64,000 bases of DNA from Armatimonadota bacterium (lineage in GTDB: Bacteria > Armatimonadota > Fimbriimonadia > Fimbriimonadales > ATM1): assembly GCA_003577165.1 (NCBI GenBank), contig QEUM01000008.1, forward strand, positions 1 to 64,000, read 5' to 3'. Positions 8,421 through 16,246 of the stretch are shown here, piece by piece (the stretch's first letter is position 1; each line of letters begins with the position of its first letter). The notes below the pieces were generated by a model. The model searched no databases and had not been told where the DNA came from. It saw only the letters and a list, made by a program, of their open reading frames with translations. Made by a program: the position numbers and the translations under genes.

Positions 8421-8426
8421 TATAAA
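8421..8426 (+). promoter_or_regulatory. -10 box for leaderless scoA
   Basis: TATAAA ends 8 bases before the GTG start at 8435, leaving no room for a spaced Shine-Dalgarno sequence. Confidence 0.5.
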
Positions 8427-8434
8427 CCGCGGGA

Positions 8435-9133
8435 GTGGATAAGACCGTTTCGTCCGCCAAGGAGGCCCTGGTTCGCGCTGGGCTGAAAGACGGGATGACG
8501 CTCATGGCGGGCGGGTTCGGCCTATGCGGCATTCCAGAGAACCTCATTCTCGCGATCCGAGAATTGGGCGCCAAGGACCTGACGTTCATCAGCAACAACG
8601 CAGGCGTGGATGACTTTGGTCTCGGTCTTCTCTTGCAGACGAAGCAGATTCGCAAGATGATCTCCAGTTACGTCGGAGAGAATGCGACTTTCGAGCAGCA
8701 GTTTCTCAGCGGTGAATTGGAGGTGGAACTCACTCCGCAAGGGACGCTCGCAGAGCGAATTCGAGCGGGGGGGGCCGGCATTCCGGCGTTCTTCACGCCA
8801 ACGGGTTACGGCACTTTGGTCGCAGAGGGGAAAGAGGTGCGAGAATTCGGCGGCCGGCACTACGTTTTGGAGACGGCCTTGACGGCGGACATCAGCATCG
8901 TCAAGGCGCACACTGCGGACAAGGCCGGGAACTTGGTTTACCGAAAGGCCGCTCGAAACTTCAATCCGATGATGGCGACGGCCGGGAAGGTGACGATCGC
9001 AGAAGTGGAGCGGATCGTCGAGATCGGAGAGATCGATCCGGATCATGTGCACACGCCTGGAATCTACGTGAACATGGTCGTACTGGGAACTTTCGAGAAG
9101 CGGATTGAAAACCGGACAACCCGAAGCGCCTAA
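8435..9133 (+). CDS. 3-oxoacid CoA-transferase subunit A
   Basis: This 232-residue protein matches the alpha subunit of class I CoA-transferases (ScoA/AtoD/PcaI), which move CoA between succinyl-CoA or acetyl-CoA and a 3-oxoacid. The signature [15 protein letters not shown] lies at residues 27-41, and the chain ends in the typical EKRIENRT region. The catalytic glutamate is normally on the B subunit, and no B subunit follows: the next gene is a DUF72 protein overlapping the 3' end by 29 bases. The partner must be elsewhere, or this A subunit is orphaned. The start is a GTG directly behind a TATAAA box. Confidence 0.85.
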   Translation: MDKTVSSAKEALVRAGLKDGMTLMAGGFGLCGIPENLILAIRELGAKDLTFISNNAGVDDFGLGLLLQTKQIRKMISSYVGENATFEQQFLSGELEVELTPQGTLAERIRAGGAGIPAFFTPTGYGTLVAEGKEVREFGGRHYVLETALTADISIVKAHTADKAGNLVYRKAARNFNPMMATAGKVTIAEVERIVEIGEIDPDHVHTPGIYVNMVVLGTFEKRIENRTTRSA

Positions 9134-9935
9134 GGCCGCTCGTTTCTTCGTCGGCACCAGCGGATTCAGTTACGACGATTGGACCGGGCGCTACTATCCG
9201 GGAGGGCTGCCTTCCGCAAAGAGGTTCGACTATTATGCTTTCGAATTTCCTTGCGTGGAGATCAACTCCACTTACTATGGTTGGTTGTCAGAGAAGACGG
9301 CGCGTTCGCTGGTGAGCAGGGCGCCGAGAGGGTTCCGCTTCACCCTCAAACTTCACAGAAGCCTCACGCATGAAAGCGGGGGGGAGTTGCAGGACGGCCT
9401 CGCGCGAACTCGAGAGCAAGCAGGGGTGTTCGATTCAGCCTCCGCGCTCGGATGCTATTTAGCGCAGTTTCCGAACTCGTTCCGACCCGGGGCAGAGGCA
9501 TTCGGCAAGATCGAGGAGCTTGCGAATGGACTTACGCCACTCGTCGTGGAGACGCGAAACTCGGAGTGGCAGAAGGCTGAGAACGCCTCTCGGGTGGGGG
9601 CGATGGGGGCTGCAATCTGTTGCGTGGATGCCCCTCCTGTTCGCGGGTTACCTCGCTGGGAGCCGACGCGATTCGGGCCGGTGGGCTATTACCGGTTTCA
9701 CGGCAGGAACGCCGCCAAGTGGTACGGACATGAGGAGGCGTGGGAGCGATACGATTACTCTTACAGTCGCGAGGAACTCGCGGGGAGGGCGGCGGACATC
9801 CTCGCTGCGGAGCCGGATCGGGACTGCTACGTGTTTTTCAACAACCACTACGGCGCCCAAGCCGTGACGAATGCGCGGCAAATGGCGGACCTCCTTGGTG
9901 TGCCGGTTTCCCGGCCGCAACCCGGGCTCTTCTAG
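9105..9935 (+). CDS. DUF72 family protein (YecE-like)
   Basis: The 276-residue protein fits the DUF72 TIM-barrel family. Conserved segments are [16 protein letters not shown] near the N-terminus, [42 protein letters not shown] and YYRFHGRN. The biochemical function of the family is not established. The likely start is a TTG at 9105 inside the 3' end of scoA, preceded by a purine-rich stretch, so translation may be coupled. I see no other ATG, GTG or TTG that keeps the conserved N-terminus with a better ribosome binding site. Confidence 0.85.
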   Translation: MKTGQPEAPKAARFFVGTSGFSYDDWTGRYYPGGLPSAKRFDYYAFEFPCVEINSTYYGWLSEKTARSLVSRAPRGFRFTLKLHRSLTHESGGELQDGLARTREQAGVFDSASALGCYLAQFPNSFRPGAEAFGKIEELANGLTPLVVETRNSEWQKAENASRVGAMGAAICCVDAPPVRGLPRWEPTRFGPVGYYRFHGRNAAKWYGHEEAWERYDYSYSREELAGRAADILAAEPDRDCYVFFNNHYGAQAVTNARQMADLLGVPVSRPQPGLF

Positions 9936-9955
9936 GCGGTAGGGGGATTTGAAAA

Positions 9956-10000
9956 CCCAGGCTAAATAGGGGGGTGAGAGGGCCTGGGCTGGTGTAAACT
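9956..10000 (+). promoter_or_regulatory. Promoter region and inverted repeat before the 10108 gene
   Basis: CCCAGGC (9956-9962) and GCCTGGG (9982-9988) form an inverted repeat, followed by TAAACT (9995-10000) as a -10 candidate. The implied 5' UTR is about 100 bases and contains further short stems, including GGCGT/ACGCC and ATGATT/AATCAT. The repeat could be an operator, or the terminator of the DUF72 gene without a T-run. Confidence 0.35.
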
Positions 10001-10107
10001 GAATGCCAGCAAAGGGGCCTGGGGCTTCTTGGGCAAGGCGGCGTGAAGGCGCCGAGTCCAGACGCCAGGCTCGATGATTGCAAATCATTGAAGAACGGAG
10101 GATAGGC

Positions 10108-11658
10108 ATGAGGCAATTCGCCTTTACTGCTGGTCTCATCGCGCTAGCGGCTACAGCGTTTGGCGCGGTCGAGAACAATTACCGCAACTGCGGAACCGAC
10201 ACAGGGTTCTTTTATCCGTCCGGTGAGCAATACGGGGATGAAGTGGACATCACCGGTGTTGGCACGTCCAGAAGGCTCACTGGAATTCACCTTGGCTACT
10301 ATGCAGACCTGGCCGTCGTGCAAGGGGACGAAACCGCCACAGTTCGCGTCTACCTGAACGACGGAACGGCCGTCCCGGGCGAGCCCGGAACGCTCCTCTT
10401 TACGAGCGCTCCGCAGCCGCTTCGGCAGGGCCCCGGCGTCATTAACGTTGAGGTTCCCGCCGTCCTCGTCCCGGACAAGTTCACGGTTACCGTGCAATTT
10501 GGCGGGATGACGAACATCGCGGGTGACCAAGCGGGTCTCGCGATTTATGACCCGCCGACGAGTGGAACCAGCGCCGATGGCTTCTGGCAGTTCGACAGCG
10601 GTCCTGGCACCTGGGGGGCGTACAACTTCGGCGGCGCTCCGATCGCGAACTTCAGCATGAGTTTGTCGTTCGGCGGCTGCCCGCTGGATCCGTATGACAA
10701 CTCGGTCAACGACCTGGGCTTCTACTTCCCCGACGCATCGACCAACGAGAACGGGGATGACGTCCACCTGGAAGGCCTCCACAGGATCGCCACCACGCTC
10801 ACAGTGGGTGTTGGCGTCGACCTGACCACTCCGCAAGGCGACGAAACGATGAACGTTCGCATTCGCGCCAACGACGGCTTGTGGGTAGGCGGCCTCAACA
10901 ATCCTGGAACGGTGCTGTTCGATAGCGGTCCGATCCCCCTGATTGCTGGCGCGAACGATTACTCGATGCCGCTTCCGGATCTCGATCTTCCGGCGAGCTT
11001 CACCGTGACCATCGACGTGGCCGGCATGGCGGGCGTTGCGGGTGACAGAGCAGGTTTCCTGCTGTTCAACCCGTCGGTCTCAGGCCAGAGCAACAACTTC
11101 TTCTGGCGGTTCGACCAGCCGCAGCACCCCGGCACGTGGGGCGCTTGGTGGTTCGGCGCGACCGGTCCTCAGTCGAACTTCAAGATTCGCGTGGAGTCCC
11201 GCTCGCTAGCGATCTGGGATATCAACGGTGAACTCGGCGTCAACGTTCAGGGTGATCCTTCGAACATGCGGTCGAGCGACAACGTCTACTTCTCGATCCA
11301 GCGCGGAATCATCCCGTTCCCGGCCGCCAACCCCGTCCAATTCAGGGCGAGGACTTGCGTCGCGGGTGTGCCTTCCACGATGGACATCGAAGTCGAGTCC
11401 CGCTGCAATAGCACTGGTGTTGAAGAGAGGGTGTATATCTTCAACGTGAGCACGAATCAGTTCGTGCTGGTTGGATCGAACCTTCTGACCACCGCGGATA
11501 CGACGAGGACCTACAGCGTGACCGGCAACCTGGCGAACTTCGTCGATCCGGTCGACGGCATGGTCCGCGTCCGCATTGCTGCGAAGAACACCGGCATTCT
11601 CAGCAACGCTGCGTTCCGAGTGTTCTACGACAAGGTGCACGTCAACTTCACGCCGTAA
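10108..11658 (+). CDS. Secreted repeat protein with C-terminal module
   Basis: The 516-residue protein starts at an ATG with a strong GGAGG site seven bases upstream and has a signal peptide (residues 1-20, ending TAFGA). Residues about 25-190 and 191-370 are two tandem copies of one beta-rich domain: both carry a GFxxP element, a GDxxGxxxxxP element and a PGTWGA(Y/W) element. The last ~140 residues form a separate module that resembles the C-terminus of the secreted protein at 61801-63972 in spacing and composition. It is probably extracellular. I do not recognise a named family or enzymatic motif. A strong terminator follows the stop. Confidence 0.75.
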   Translation: MRQFAFTAGLIALAATAFGAVENNYRNCGTDTGFFYPSGEQYGDEVDITGVGTSRRLTGIHLGYYADLAVVQGDETATVRVYLNDGTAVPGEPGTLLFTSAPQPLRQGPGVINVEVPAVLVPDKFTVTVQFGGMTNIAGDQAGLAIYDPPTSGTSADGFWQFDSGPGTWGAYNFGGAPIANFSMSLSFGGCPLDPYDNSVNDLGFYFPDASTNENGDDVHLEGLHRIATTLTVGVGVDLTTPQGDETMNVRIRANDGLWVGGLNNPGTVLFDSGPIPLIAGANDYSMPLPDLDLPASFTVTIDVAGMAGVAGDRAGFLLFNPSVSGQSNNFFWRFDQPQHPGTWGAWWFGATGPQSNFKIRVESRSLAIWDINGELGVNVQGDPSNMRSSDNVYFSIQRGIIPFPAANPVQFRARTCVAGVPSTMDIEVESRCNSTGVEERVYIFNVSTNQFVLVGSNLLTTADTTRTYSVTGNLANFVDPVDGMVRVRIAAKNTGILSNAAFRVFYDKVHVNFTP

Positions 11659-11682
11659 TTTCAGGCGCGCGTTGATTGCAAA

Positions 11683-11720
11683 CGCGGCGCGGGCTCATGG
11701 CCCGCGCCGCGCTCTTATTT
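11683..11720 (+). terminator. Rho-independent terminator
   Basis: CGCGGCGCGGGC (11683-11694) pairs perfectly with GCCCGCGCCGCG (11700-11711) across a 5-base loop, followed by CTCTTATTT. It ends the 10108 gene and may also serve the convergent tautomerase gene. Confidence 0.8.
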
Positions 11721-11741
11721 GGTGGGATGCTGCTCGGCGCG

Positions 11742-12092
11742 TTACTTGATGTAGGTCCCGGCGTCCATCTCCCGCAACTCGAGCGTGACCTTGACCACGC
11801 CCTGCGAGATCTCTGCCTCGAAGTAGTTCGAGATCTTGTCGTACAGAGCCCGGGCGATCGTCTGCCTCAGGTCGAGCGGCCTTCCGGCGAGGATTGAAAC
11901 TTGGCAGTGAACGAAGCCGACTGGCGCACCGCGTCCCACGGCAAACATCTCGAGCTCGGTCCAGTACGCCTTGACGGAGGCGGAGTCGATGGTCTCGCAG
12001 CCTGACAGAGTCTCGACGAGGCAGGCCAAGAGTTCCTGCGCCCTGCTTCGCTCGGTGAGGCCGGCCGTGGTCTGGAGGTGGATGTGAGGCAC
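11742..12092 (-). CDS. Tautomerase family protein (CHMI-like)
   Basis: The 116-residue protein resembles 5-carboxymethyl-2-hydroxymuconate delta-isomerase and related tautomerases. These use the N-terminal proline, exposed after Met removal, as the catalytic base; here the chain starts (M)PHIHLQTTAGL. The size and the closing VTLELREMDAGTYIK fit the family. The start is a GTG with TATCCT ending 6 bases upstream, so the mRNA is probably leaderless. No other aromatic degradation gene is nearby, so the substrate is unknown. It is divergent from the dCMP deaminase gene. Confidence 0.75.
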   Translation of the reverse strand: MPHIHLQTTAGLTERSRAQELLACLVETLSGCETIDSASVKAYWTELEMFAVGRGAPVGFVHCQVSILAGRPLDLRQTIARALYDKISNYFEAEISQGVVKVTLELREMDAGTYIK

Positions 12093-12098
12093 GGATTG

Positions 12099-12104
12099 AG
12101 GATA
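12099..12104 (-). promoter_or_regulatory. -10 box for the leaderless tautomerase gene
   Basis: TATCCT on the minus strand ends 6 bases before the GTG at 12092. It lies back to back with the CATAAT box of the divergent gene. Confidence 0.45.
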
Positions 12105-12132
12105 CCGATTCGGGCCCTGCGCCTCGGTCTGA

Positions 12133-12138
12133 CATAAT
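12133..12138 (+). promoter_or_regulatory. -10 box for the leaderless dCMP deaminase gene
   Basis: CATAAT ends 7 bases before the ATG at 12146. It overlaps an in-frame upstream ATG (12137), which is therefore an unlikely start. Confidence 0.5.
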
Positions 12139-12145
12139 GCCGCGC

Positions 12146-12598
12146 ATGGCCGGCAGGCCTTCCTGGGACGAATACTTCATCGAGGTCGCAAAGACGGTGA
12201 GCACGAGAGCGACCTGTCGCCGTCGGAGCGTCGGGGCCGTGATTGAAAGGGACCGACGGATTCTCGCGACGGGCTACAACGGGGCTCCCCGGGGTGTGCC
12301 GCACTGCGAGGAGTACGGCTGCGACATCACGCAGCGCTGTCAACTTGCCGCTCACGCCGAACAGAATGCGATCGCGCAGGCAGCCGCGAACGGAGTCTCC
12401 TGCAGCGGCGCGAGCATCTACGTCACCTGTCAGCCTTGCAGCGGGTGCGCGAAGCTGCTGATTAACGCCGGGATTCGCCGCGTCGTCTTCGAAGGCGATT
12501 ATCCAGATGATCTAGCCCTTGAACTCTTCGCGCTGGCCGGCGTGGACCTTTACCGGTTCAGTTCCGGCAAGGTCGAACTCATCAACGCGGCGCGATAA
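12146..12598 (+). CDS. dCMP deaminase family protein (ComEB-like)
   Basis: This 150-residue zinc enzyme of the cytidine/deoxycytidylate deaminase family has HAEQNAIAQ (zinc His and catalytic Glu) and TCQPCSGCAK (two zinc Cys, PCxxC). GYNGAPRGVPHCEEYGC is typical of dCMP deaminases, which make dUMP for thymidylate synthesis; the ComEB form is often encoded with competence genes but none are present here. I prefer the ATG at 12146 because a CATAAT box covers the upstream ATG. The stop overlaps the start of the glycosyltransferase gene (TAATG). Confidence 0.9.
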   Translation: MAGRPSWDEYFIEVAKTVSTRATCRRRSVGAVIERDRRILATGYNGAPRGVPHCEEYGCDITQRCQLAAHAEQNAIAQAAANGVSCSGASIYVTCQPCSGCAKLLINAGIRRVVFEGDYPDDLALELFALAGVDLYRFSSGKVELINAAR

Positions 12599-13614
12599 TG
12601 TTCGGGGAGGCGGTTTCCAGCACCTTTGCGCTTGCGCTCCTGATCGCATTGATCGTGACGCTGATTGCGACTCCACTGGTCATCCGCTTGGCAATAGTGG
12701 CAGGCGCCATTGACAAGCCTGGTGAGGAGAGACGAATCCACTCCAAGCCGACTCCACGCTGGGGGGGGCTTGCCATTTATCTTGGAGTGCTGGTCGCGTG
12801 GCTTCTCGTGTACCCGATGTCGCATCGTTCCCCGGATGCAGCCCTGGTGGGGCCCTACACGGTCAATTCACTATGGATCATGGGCATCGGCTTCGCGATC
12901 GTCGCATTCGGGATGCTGGATGACAAGTTTCAACTGCCCGCTTCGTGGCAGGCGCTCTTTCTGCTGGGCTGCGGAATCGCATTAGGGCATCCTTCGCTGG
13001 GAAACATCAGGATTGAGGGGTTTTCAGTTCCTTTTATGGCCAACGACGCGCCGGGCGGGTACATCGCATTCAGCGAACTCAATTCTGTTATCTTCACCGC
13101 TGTTTTCGTGTTCGTCATCGCGAAGACGATGGACACAATAGACGGTATTGACGGATTAGCGGCGGGCATAGCAGCGATCACGGCGACAACGATGCTCATA
13201 TTGAGCCTCTACAGGCAACCGCTCGTCGGAGTGCTGTCCGCCGGCGCGGTCGGCTCCTGTCTTGGATTTTTGCGTTACAACTACCATCCGGCGCGAATCT
13301 TTATGGGAACGGGGGGGGCTCAGTTTCTTGGGTTCTTCTTGGCGGCGCTCAGCGTGCAAGGGGTCGTGAAGACTGCGGCTGCGGTTGCGCTGCTGGTCCC
13401 TCTGACGCTCTTCGGAGTGCCTATCTTCGACGCGATCTTCGTCGTGATACGACGGATCGCGAGCAGGCAGCCGATCACAAGGGCCGACAAGAGGCATCTC
13501 CACCACTCGCTCCTGGGACGGGGTCTATCGCAGAGACAGGCGGTTTGGGTGTTGTACGCTGCGGCAATTCTATTGTGCAGCGCGGCGATCCTGGTCGTTA
13601 AGTTGTCCAGTTAA
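12598..13614 (+). CDS. WecA/TagO-like undecaprenyl-phosphate sugar-1-phosphate transferase
   Basis: This integral membrane protein (338 residues, about ten helices) belongs to the MraY/WecA/TagO family, which transfers a sugar-1-phosphate (usually GlcNAc-1-P) to undecaprenyl phosphate. Family motifs are HSKPTPRWGGLAIYLG, the acidic GMLDDK, TIDGIDGLAAG and the cytoplasmic KRHLHHSLLGRG loop. One expected residue is missing: the FMGDxG motif reads FMGTGGAQFLGF, with Thr at position 238 in place of the Asp that binds magnesium in MraY. The gene is translationally coupled to the dCMP deaminase and followed by uppP, which recycles the same lipid carrier. Confidence 0.85.
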   Translation: MFGEAVSSTFALALLIALIVTLIATPLVIRLAIVAGAIDKPGEERRIHSKPTPRWGGLAIYLGVLVAWLLVYPMSHRSPDAALVGPYTVNSLWIMGIGFAIVAFGMLDDKFQLPASWQALFLLGCGIALGHPSLGNIRIEGFSVPFMANDAPGGYIAFSELNSVIFTAVFVFVIAKTMDTIDGIDGLAAGIAAITATTMLILSLYRQPLVGVLSAGAVGSCLGFLRYNYHPARIFMGTGGAQFLGFFLAALSVQGVVKTAAAVALLVPLTLFGVPIFDAIFVVIRRIASRQPITRADKRHLHHSLLGRGLSQRQAVWVLYAAAILLCSAAILVVKLSS

Positions 13615-13620
13615 GAGCGC

Positions 13621-14457
13621 ATGCACATCCTCGAGGCCTTGATTCTCGGAATCGTCCAGGGACTCACTGAGTTCCTGCCCGTTTCGTCAACGGCACACGT
13701 CGAATTGGCGAGAGGTTTGATGGATTGGCCATCGAAGGAACTCGGCGCGCCGTTCACCGCGGTGATCCAACTTGGAACGCTGCTTGCCGTGTTCGTGTAC
13801 TTTCGCCGCGACATCGTTCGGACCGTACGACTCTGGACGCGGGGGCTCGTCTCGAAAGACGGTCGAGACACACCGGAATACAGGCTCGGGTGGGCGGTCT
13901 TCATTGGAACTCTCCCTATCGTGTTCTGCGCCCTCCTCTTTCAAGATCAGATCGAGTCCACACTTCGGTCGATGTCCGTGATCGCGCTGTCGCTGATCGC
14001 GCTTGCGCTGCTGCTTTGGGTTGCGGAGATGACCGCGAGTCACAGAAGAGAGATGCACACGGTTCGGTGGTGGGACGGACTTGTGGTCGGCCTTTTCCAG
14101 GCGATGGCTCTCGTTCCTGGCGTTTCGCGAAGCGGGAGTACGATCACCGGCGCCCTCTTCCTCGGTTTCGATCGGGCGACTGCTGCGCGCCTCAGTTTTC
14201 TTCTGAGCTTCCCCTCCATCCTGCTGGCAGGGGTGTACGAGGCGGTCAAGTTTCGGGCGGACCTGCTGTCCGCGGGGTTGGTCGAGGTCGTCGTCGCCAC
14301 GGCTGCTGCGTTCTTCGTCGGCTGGGCCACCATCGAAGGGCTGTTGCGGTTCCTGCGCACCCACACGACGGCCGTCTTCATCGTCTATCGAGTCGCGCTT
14401 GGGATCGGGCTGCTCATCCTCCTGTACTCGGGCGTCATCCGGCAGAACTACCCGTAA
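13621..14457 (+). CDS. uppP: Undecaprenyl-diphosphatase UppP (BacA)
   Basis: UppP removes a phosphate from undecaprenyl diphosphate at the membrane, recycling the lipid carrier of cell-wall synthesis; extra copies give bacitracin resistance. The 278-residue polytopic protein has the diagnostic motifs ILGIVQGLTEFLPVSSTAH near the N-terminus (catalytic Glu, Ser-Ser and His) and PGVSRSGSTITGAL (arginine loop). It starts six bases after the WecA-like gene and is probably cotranscribed with it. Confidence 0.95.
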   Translation: MHILEALILGIVQGLTEFLPVSSTAHVELARGLMDWPSKELGAPFTAVIQLGTLLAVFVYFRRDIVRTVRLWTRGLVSKDGRDTPEYRLGWAVFIGTLPIVFCALLFQDQIESTLRSMSVIALSLIALALLLWVAEMTASHRREMHTVRWWDGLVVGLFQAMALVPGVSRSGSTITGALFLGFDRATAARLSFLLSFPSILLAGVYEAVKFRADLLSAGLVEVVVATAAAFFVGWATIEGLLRFLRTHTTAVFIVYRVALGIGLLILLYSGVIRQNYP

Positions 14458-14508
14458 CCTGTAATCCTTACCGGCCCGTGTTTTCTCCGGCTGTGGAATT
14501 TCCCGGGT

Positions 14509-14760
14509 ATGGACATTCGCATGGAGGCCGCGGGTGACACCCGCGGTGGCCTGAGTCAGGAGTTCGTCGATTCGATCCTTCAGCCCGAACCGAAGGACGA
14601 CGACTACCTGATGATCACGCGCGTGGATGACTACTCTGTCCGCGAGAACGCTGCTATTCAGTCGGGGGCTGCGCCCGTTCCGGAGCCAGCGACCCTCACC
14701 GTGTTGGGAATTGGGGCCGCTGCGGCATTCTTGAGGAAGCGATTTAGGCGACGGGTATAA
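14509..14760 (+). CDS. Short PEP-CTERM sorting-signal protein
   Basis: This 83-residue ORF ends in a textbook PEP-CTERM signal: VPEPATLTVLGIGAAAAFLR followed by a basic tail KRFRRRV. Such proteins are normally exported by an N-terminal signal peptide and then processed by an exosortase. Here the N-terminus (MDIRMEAAGDTRGGL) is polar and acidic with no signal peptide, so the gene may be a remnant of a longer one, or its start may be misread. No exosortase is in the window. There is no clear Shine-Dalgarno sequence; TGTAAT at 14460-14465 is a possible -10 box. Confidence 0.6.
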   Translation: MDIRMEAAGDTRGGLSQEFVDSILQPEPKDDDYLMITRVDDYSVRENAAIQSGAAPVPEPATLTVLGIGAAAAFLRKRFRRRV

Positions 14761-14761
14761 A
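14756..14761 (+). promoter_or_regulatory. -10 box for leaderless pdxT
   Basis: TATAAA ends 6 bases before the GTG at 14768 and overlaps the stop codon of the PEP-CTERM gene. TTGAGG at 14731-14736 is a possible -35 with a long 19-base spacer. Confidence 0.5.
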
Positions 14762-14767
14762 CCTCGC

Positions 14768-15340
14768 GTGCCCAGAGTTGTCGGCGTTCTATCGCTGCAG
14801 GGCGATTTCCAACTCCACTGCGACGCGATAGCCGCGTGCGGGGCGGAGCCGCGCCAGGTGCGGATGCCAGAAGACCTCGCGGGCTGTGAGGGATTGATCC
14901 TCCCCGGAGGGGAAAGCACGACGCTGGGCATTCTTCTCAGGCGGCACGGCTTGGATCAGGCGATCGCCGAGCGTTGCCGGGACGGCATGCCTGCGTGGGG
15001 GACTTGCATGGGCATGATCCTGATGGCTCAGAGGGTCGAGGGCCGCGATCAATTCACGCTAAGCCTGCTGGACATCACGATTCGGAGGAACGCGTTCGGG
15101 CCGCAGGTGCACTCTTTCGAGCAGGAGATCCCGGTCAAGGGCTTCGTGTCTCCATTCCCGGCCGTGTTCATCCGCGCGCCAATCGTCACGGAGTGCGGGC
15201 CCGAGGTGGAGTCCCTCGCCGAGGTCGAAGGGAAGGTGGTCGCAGTCAGGCAGGGGCGCTTGCTCGGGACGGCGTTTCACCCTGAGCTGACGGCGGATCG
15301 CCGGGTGCACGAGTACTTCCTATCTCTGTTCGGCGGATAG
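14768..15340 (+). CDS. pdxT: PdxT glutaminase subunit of pyridoxal 5'-phosphate synthase
   Basis: PdxT hydrolyses glutamine and channels ammonia to PdxS, which makes PLP from ribose 5-phosphate and glyceraldehyde 3-phosphate. The 190-residue protein has GVLSLQGDFQLH, the PGGESTTLG loop, the nucleophile in GTCMG (GTCAG in most homologues) and the His-Glu pair in FHPEL. It starts at a GTG behind a TATAAA box. The synthase partner pdxS is usually adjacent but is not in this window. Confidence 0.93.
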   Translation: MPRVVGVLSLQGDFQLHCDAIAACGAEPRQVRMPEDLAGCEGLILPGGESTTLGILLRRHGLDQAIAERCRDGMPAWGTCMGMILMAQRVEGRDQFTLSLLDITIRRNAFGPQVHSFEQEIPVKGFVSPFPAVFIRAPIVTECGPEVESLAEVEGKVVAVRQGRLLGTAFHPELTADRRVHEYFLSLFGG

Positions 15341-15343
15341 AAT
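15338..15343 (+). promoter_or_regulatory. -10 box for leaderless plsC-like gene
   Basis: TAGAAT ends 8 bases before the GTG at 15352 and overlaps the pdxT stop. Confidence 0.45.
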
Positions 15344-15351
15344 CTGGGCGC

Positions 15352-15990
15352 GTGTTTCGGTGGGTGCTCTATCCGATCGGAAAGACCTTCCTCTTCTTCT
15401 TCCTTCTGCTCTTCGGCCCGGTGAAGGTGCGAGGGCGCGGGAACGTACCGCGGAGCGGAGGCCTACTCGTCGCCGCGAATCACAGGAGTGATTGCGACCC
15501 TGCCGTCGTTGGGCACGCGCTGCCCCGGCCGACGTACTTCATGGCGAAAGAGGAACTCTTCAGAGTCCCGGTTCTAGGTCCCATCATTCGAGCTTTTCGG
15601 GCGTTTCCTGTGAAGCGAGGCACACCTGACCGCGCAGCGATTCGCCGTGCCGTCGAGTTGCTCAAGCACGGGGAGTGCGTCGTGATGTTTCCAGAGGGGC
15701 AACTCTCCGAGGATGGAAATCTGCAGCCGATCCTGCCGGGAGCGCTCCTCATCGCGAGGATGGCGGCAGTTCCCGTGGTGTGCTGCGGTTTGCGTGGTAC
15801 CGAGAGAATCATCCCCTTTGGGAGGGTGTTGCCGAGGCCCGCTCTGGGAGGCGTCTCGGCGTCGTTCGGGGAGCCGCGGACCTTGACAGGGGTTGGCGAG
15901 AGCGACGCGCTGGGCTGGATCGCTGCGGAGTTTCTTCGTTTGTCGGGCCAGAGCGAAGAGCATCGGCGCACGCAAGATGCAGTCAAGTAG
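15352..15990 (+). CDS. 1-acyl-sn-glycerol-3-phosphate acyltransferase (PlsC-like)
   Basis: This 212-residue membrane-associated acyltransferase would acylate lysophosphatidic acid to phosphatidic acid. The catalytic HX4D motif is NHRSDCDP and the substrate motif is VVMFPEGQLSEDG, in the expected order. An N-terminal hydrophobic segment (TFLFFFLLLFGP) suggests membrane attachment. The start is a GTG with a TAGAAT box 8 bases upstream. The related acyltransferases that act on other lysolipids share these motifs, so the exact acceptor is inferred. Confidence 0.85.
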   Translation: MFRWVLYPIGKTFLFFFLLLFGPVKVRGRGNVPRSGGLLVAANHRSDCDPAVVGHALPRPTYFMAKEELFRVPVLGPIIRAFRAFPVKRGTPDRAAIRRAVELLKHGECVVMFPEGQLSEDGNLQPILPGALLIARMAAVPVVCCGLRGTERIIPFGRVLPRPALGGVSASFGEPRTLTGVGESDALGWIAAEFLRLSGQSEEHRRTQDAVK

Positions 15991-16024
15991 AATCCGCCGA
16001 GCGCGAGCCACTCGCGGCCCGACG

Positions 16025-16246
16025 ATGCCGAACCCAACGCACTCCGACCCGAAGGACCCAGTGTCCCGTAGGGATTTCCTTGCCCACGCGGGCCGAAAGA
16101 CGATCGATCTCGGCCGGCGCGGGGGTTTTTTCGGATTTCTTTTCGGAATTCCGGCTCGGCTTCGGGCGGCACGTGACAACGAGAGCATGCACACGGTTCG
16201 ACCCGAGCCGAACTCTGTTGCGCGGAGCCAGGGGTCCGAAGAGTGA
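16025..16246 (+). CDS. Small protein with twin-arginine-like motif
   Basis: This 73-residue ORF contains SRRDFLAHAGRKT near residue 13, which matches the S-R-R-x-F-L core of a Tat signal. The hydrophobic part that follows (GGFFGFLFGIPARL) is short and interrupted by basic residues. The stop overlaps the GTG of ctaB (GTGA), so it is probably cotranslated with heme O synthase. It has no clear Shine-Dalgarno sequence; TAGAAT at about 15992-15997 is a possible promoter element. The function is unknown; a Tat-exported or membrane-associated accessory to the oxidase is one possibility. Confidence 0.5.
   Translation: MPNPTHSDPKDPVSRRDFLAHAGRKTIDLGRRGGFFGFLFGIPARLRAARDNESMHTVRPEPNSVARSQGSEE

Noticed and set aside
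13687-14931. 414-codon minus-strand ORF over uppP and pdxT
   Set aside because: It is antisense to clearly conserved genes and rich in Arg, Asp and Glu, as expected for a GC-rich shadow.
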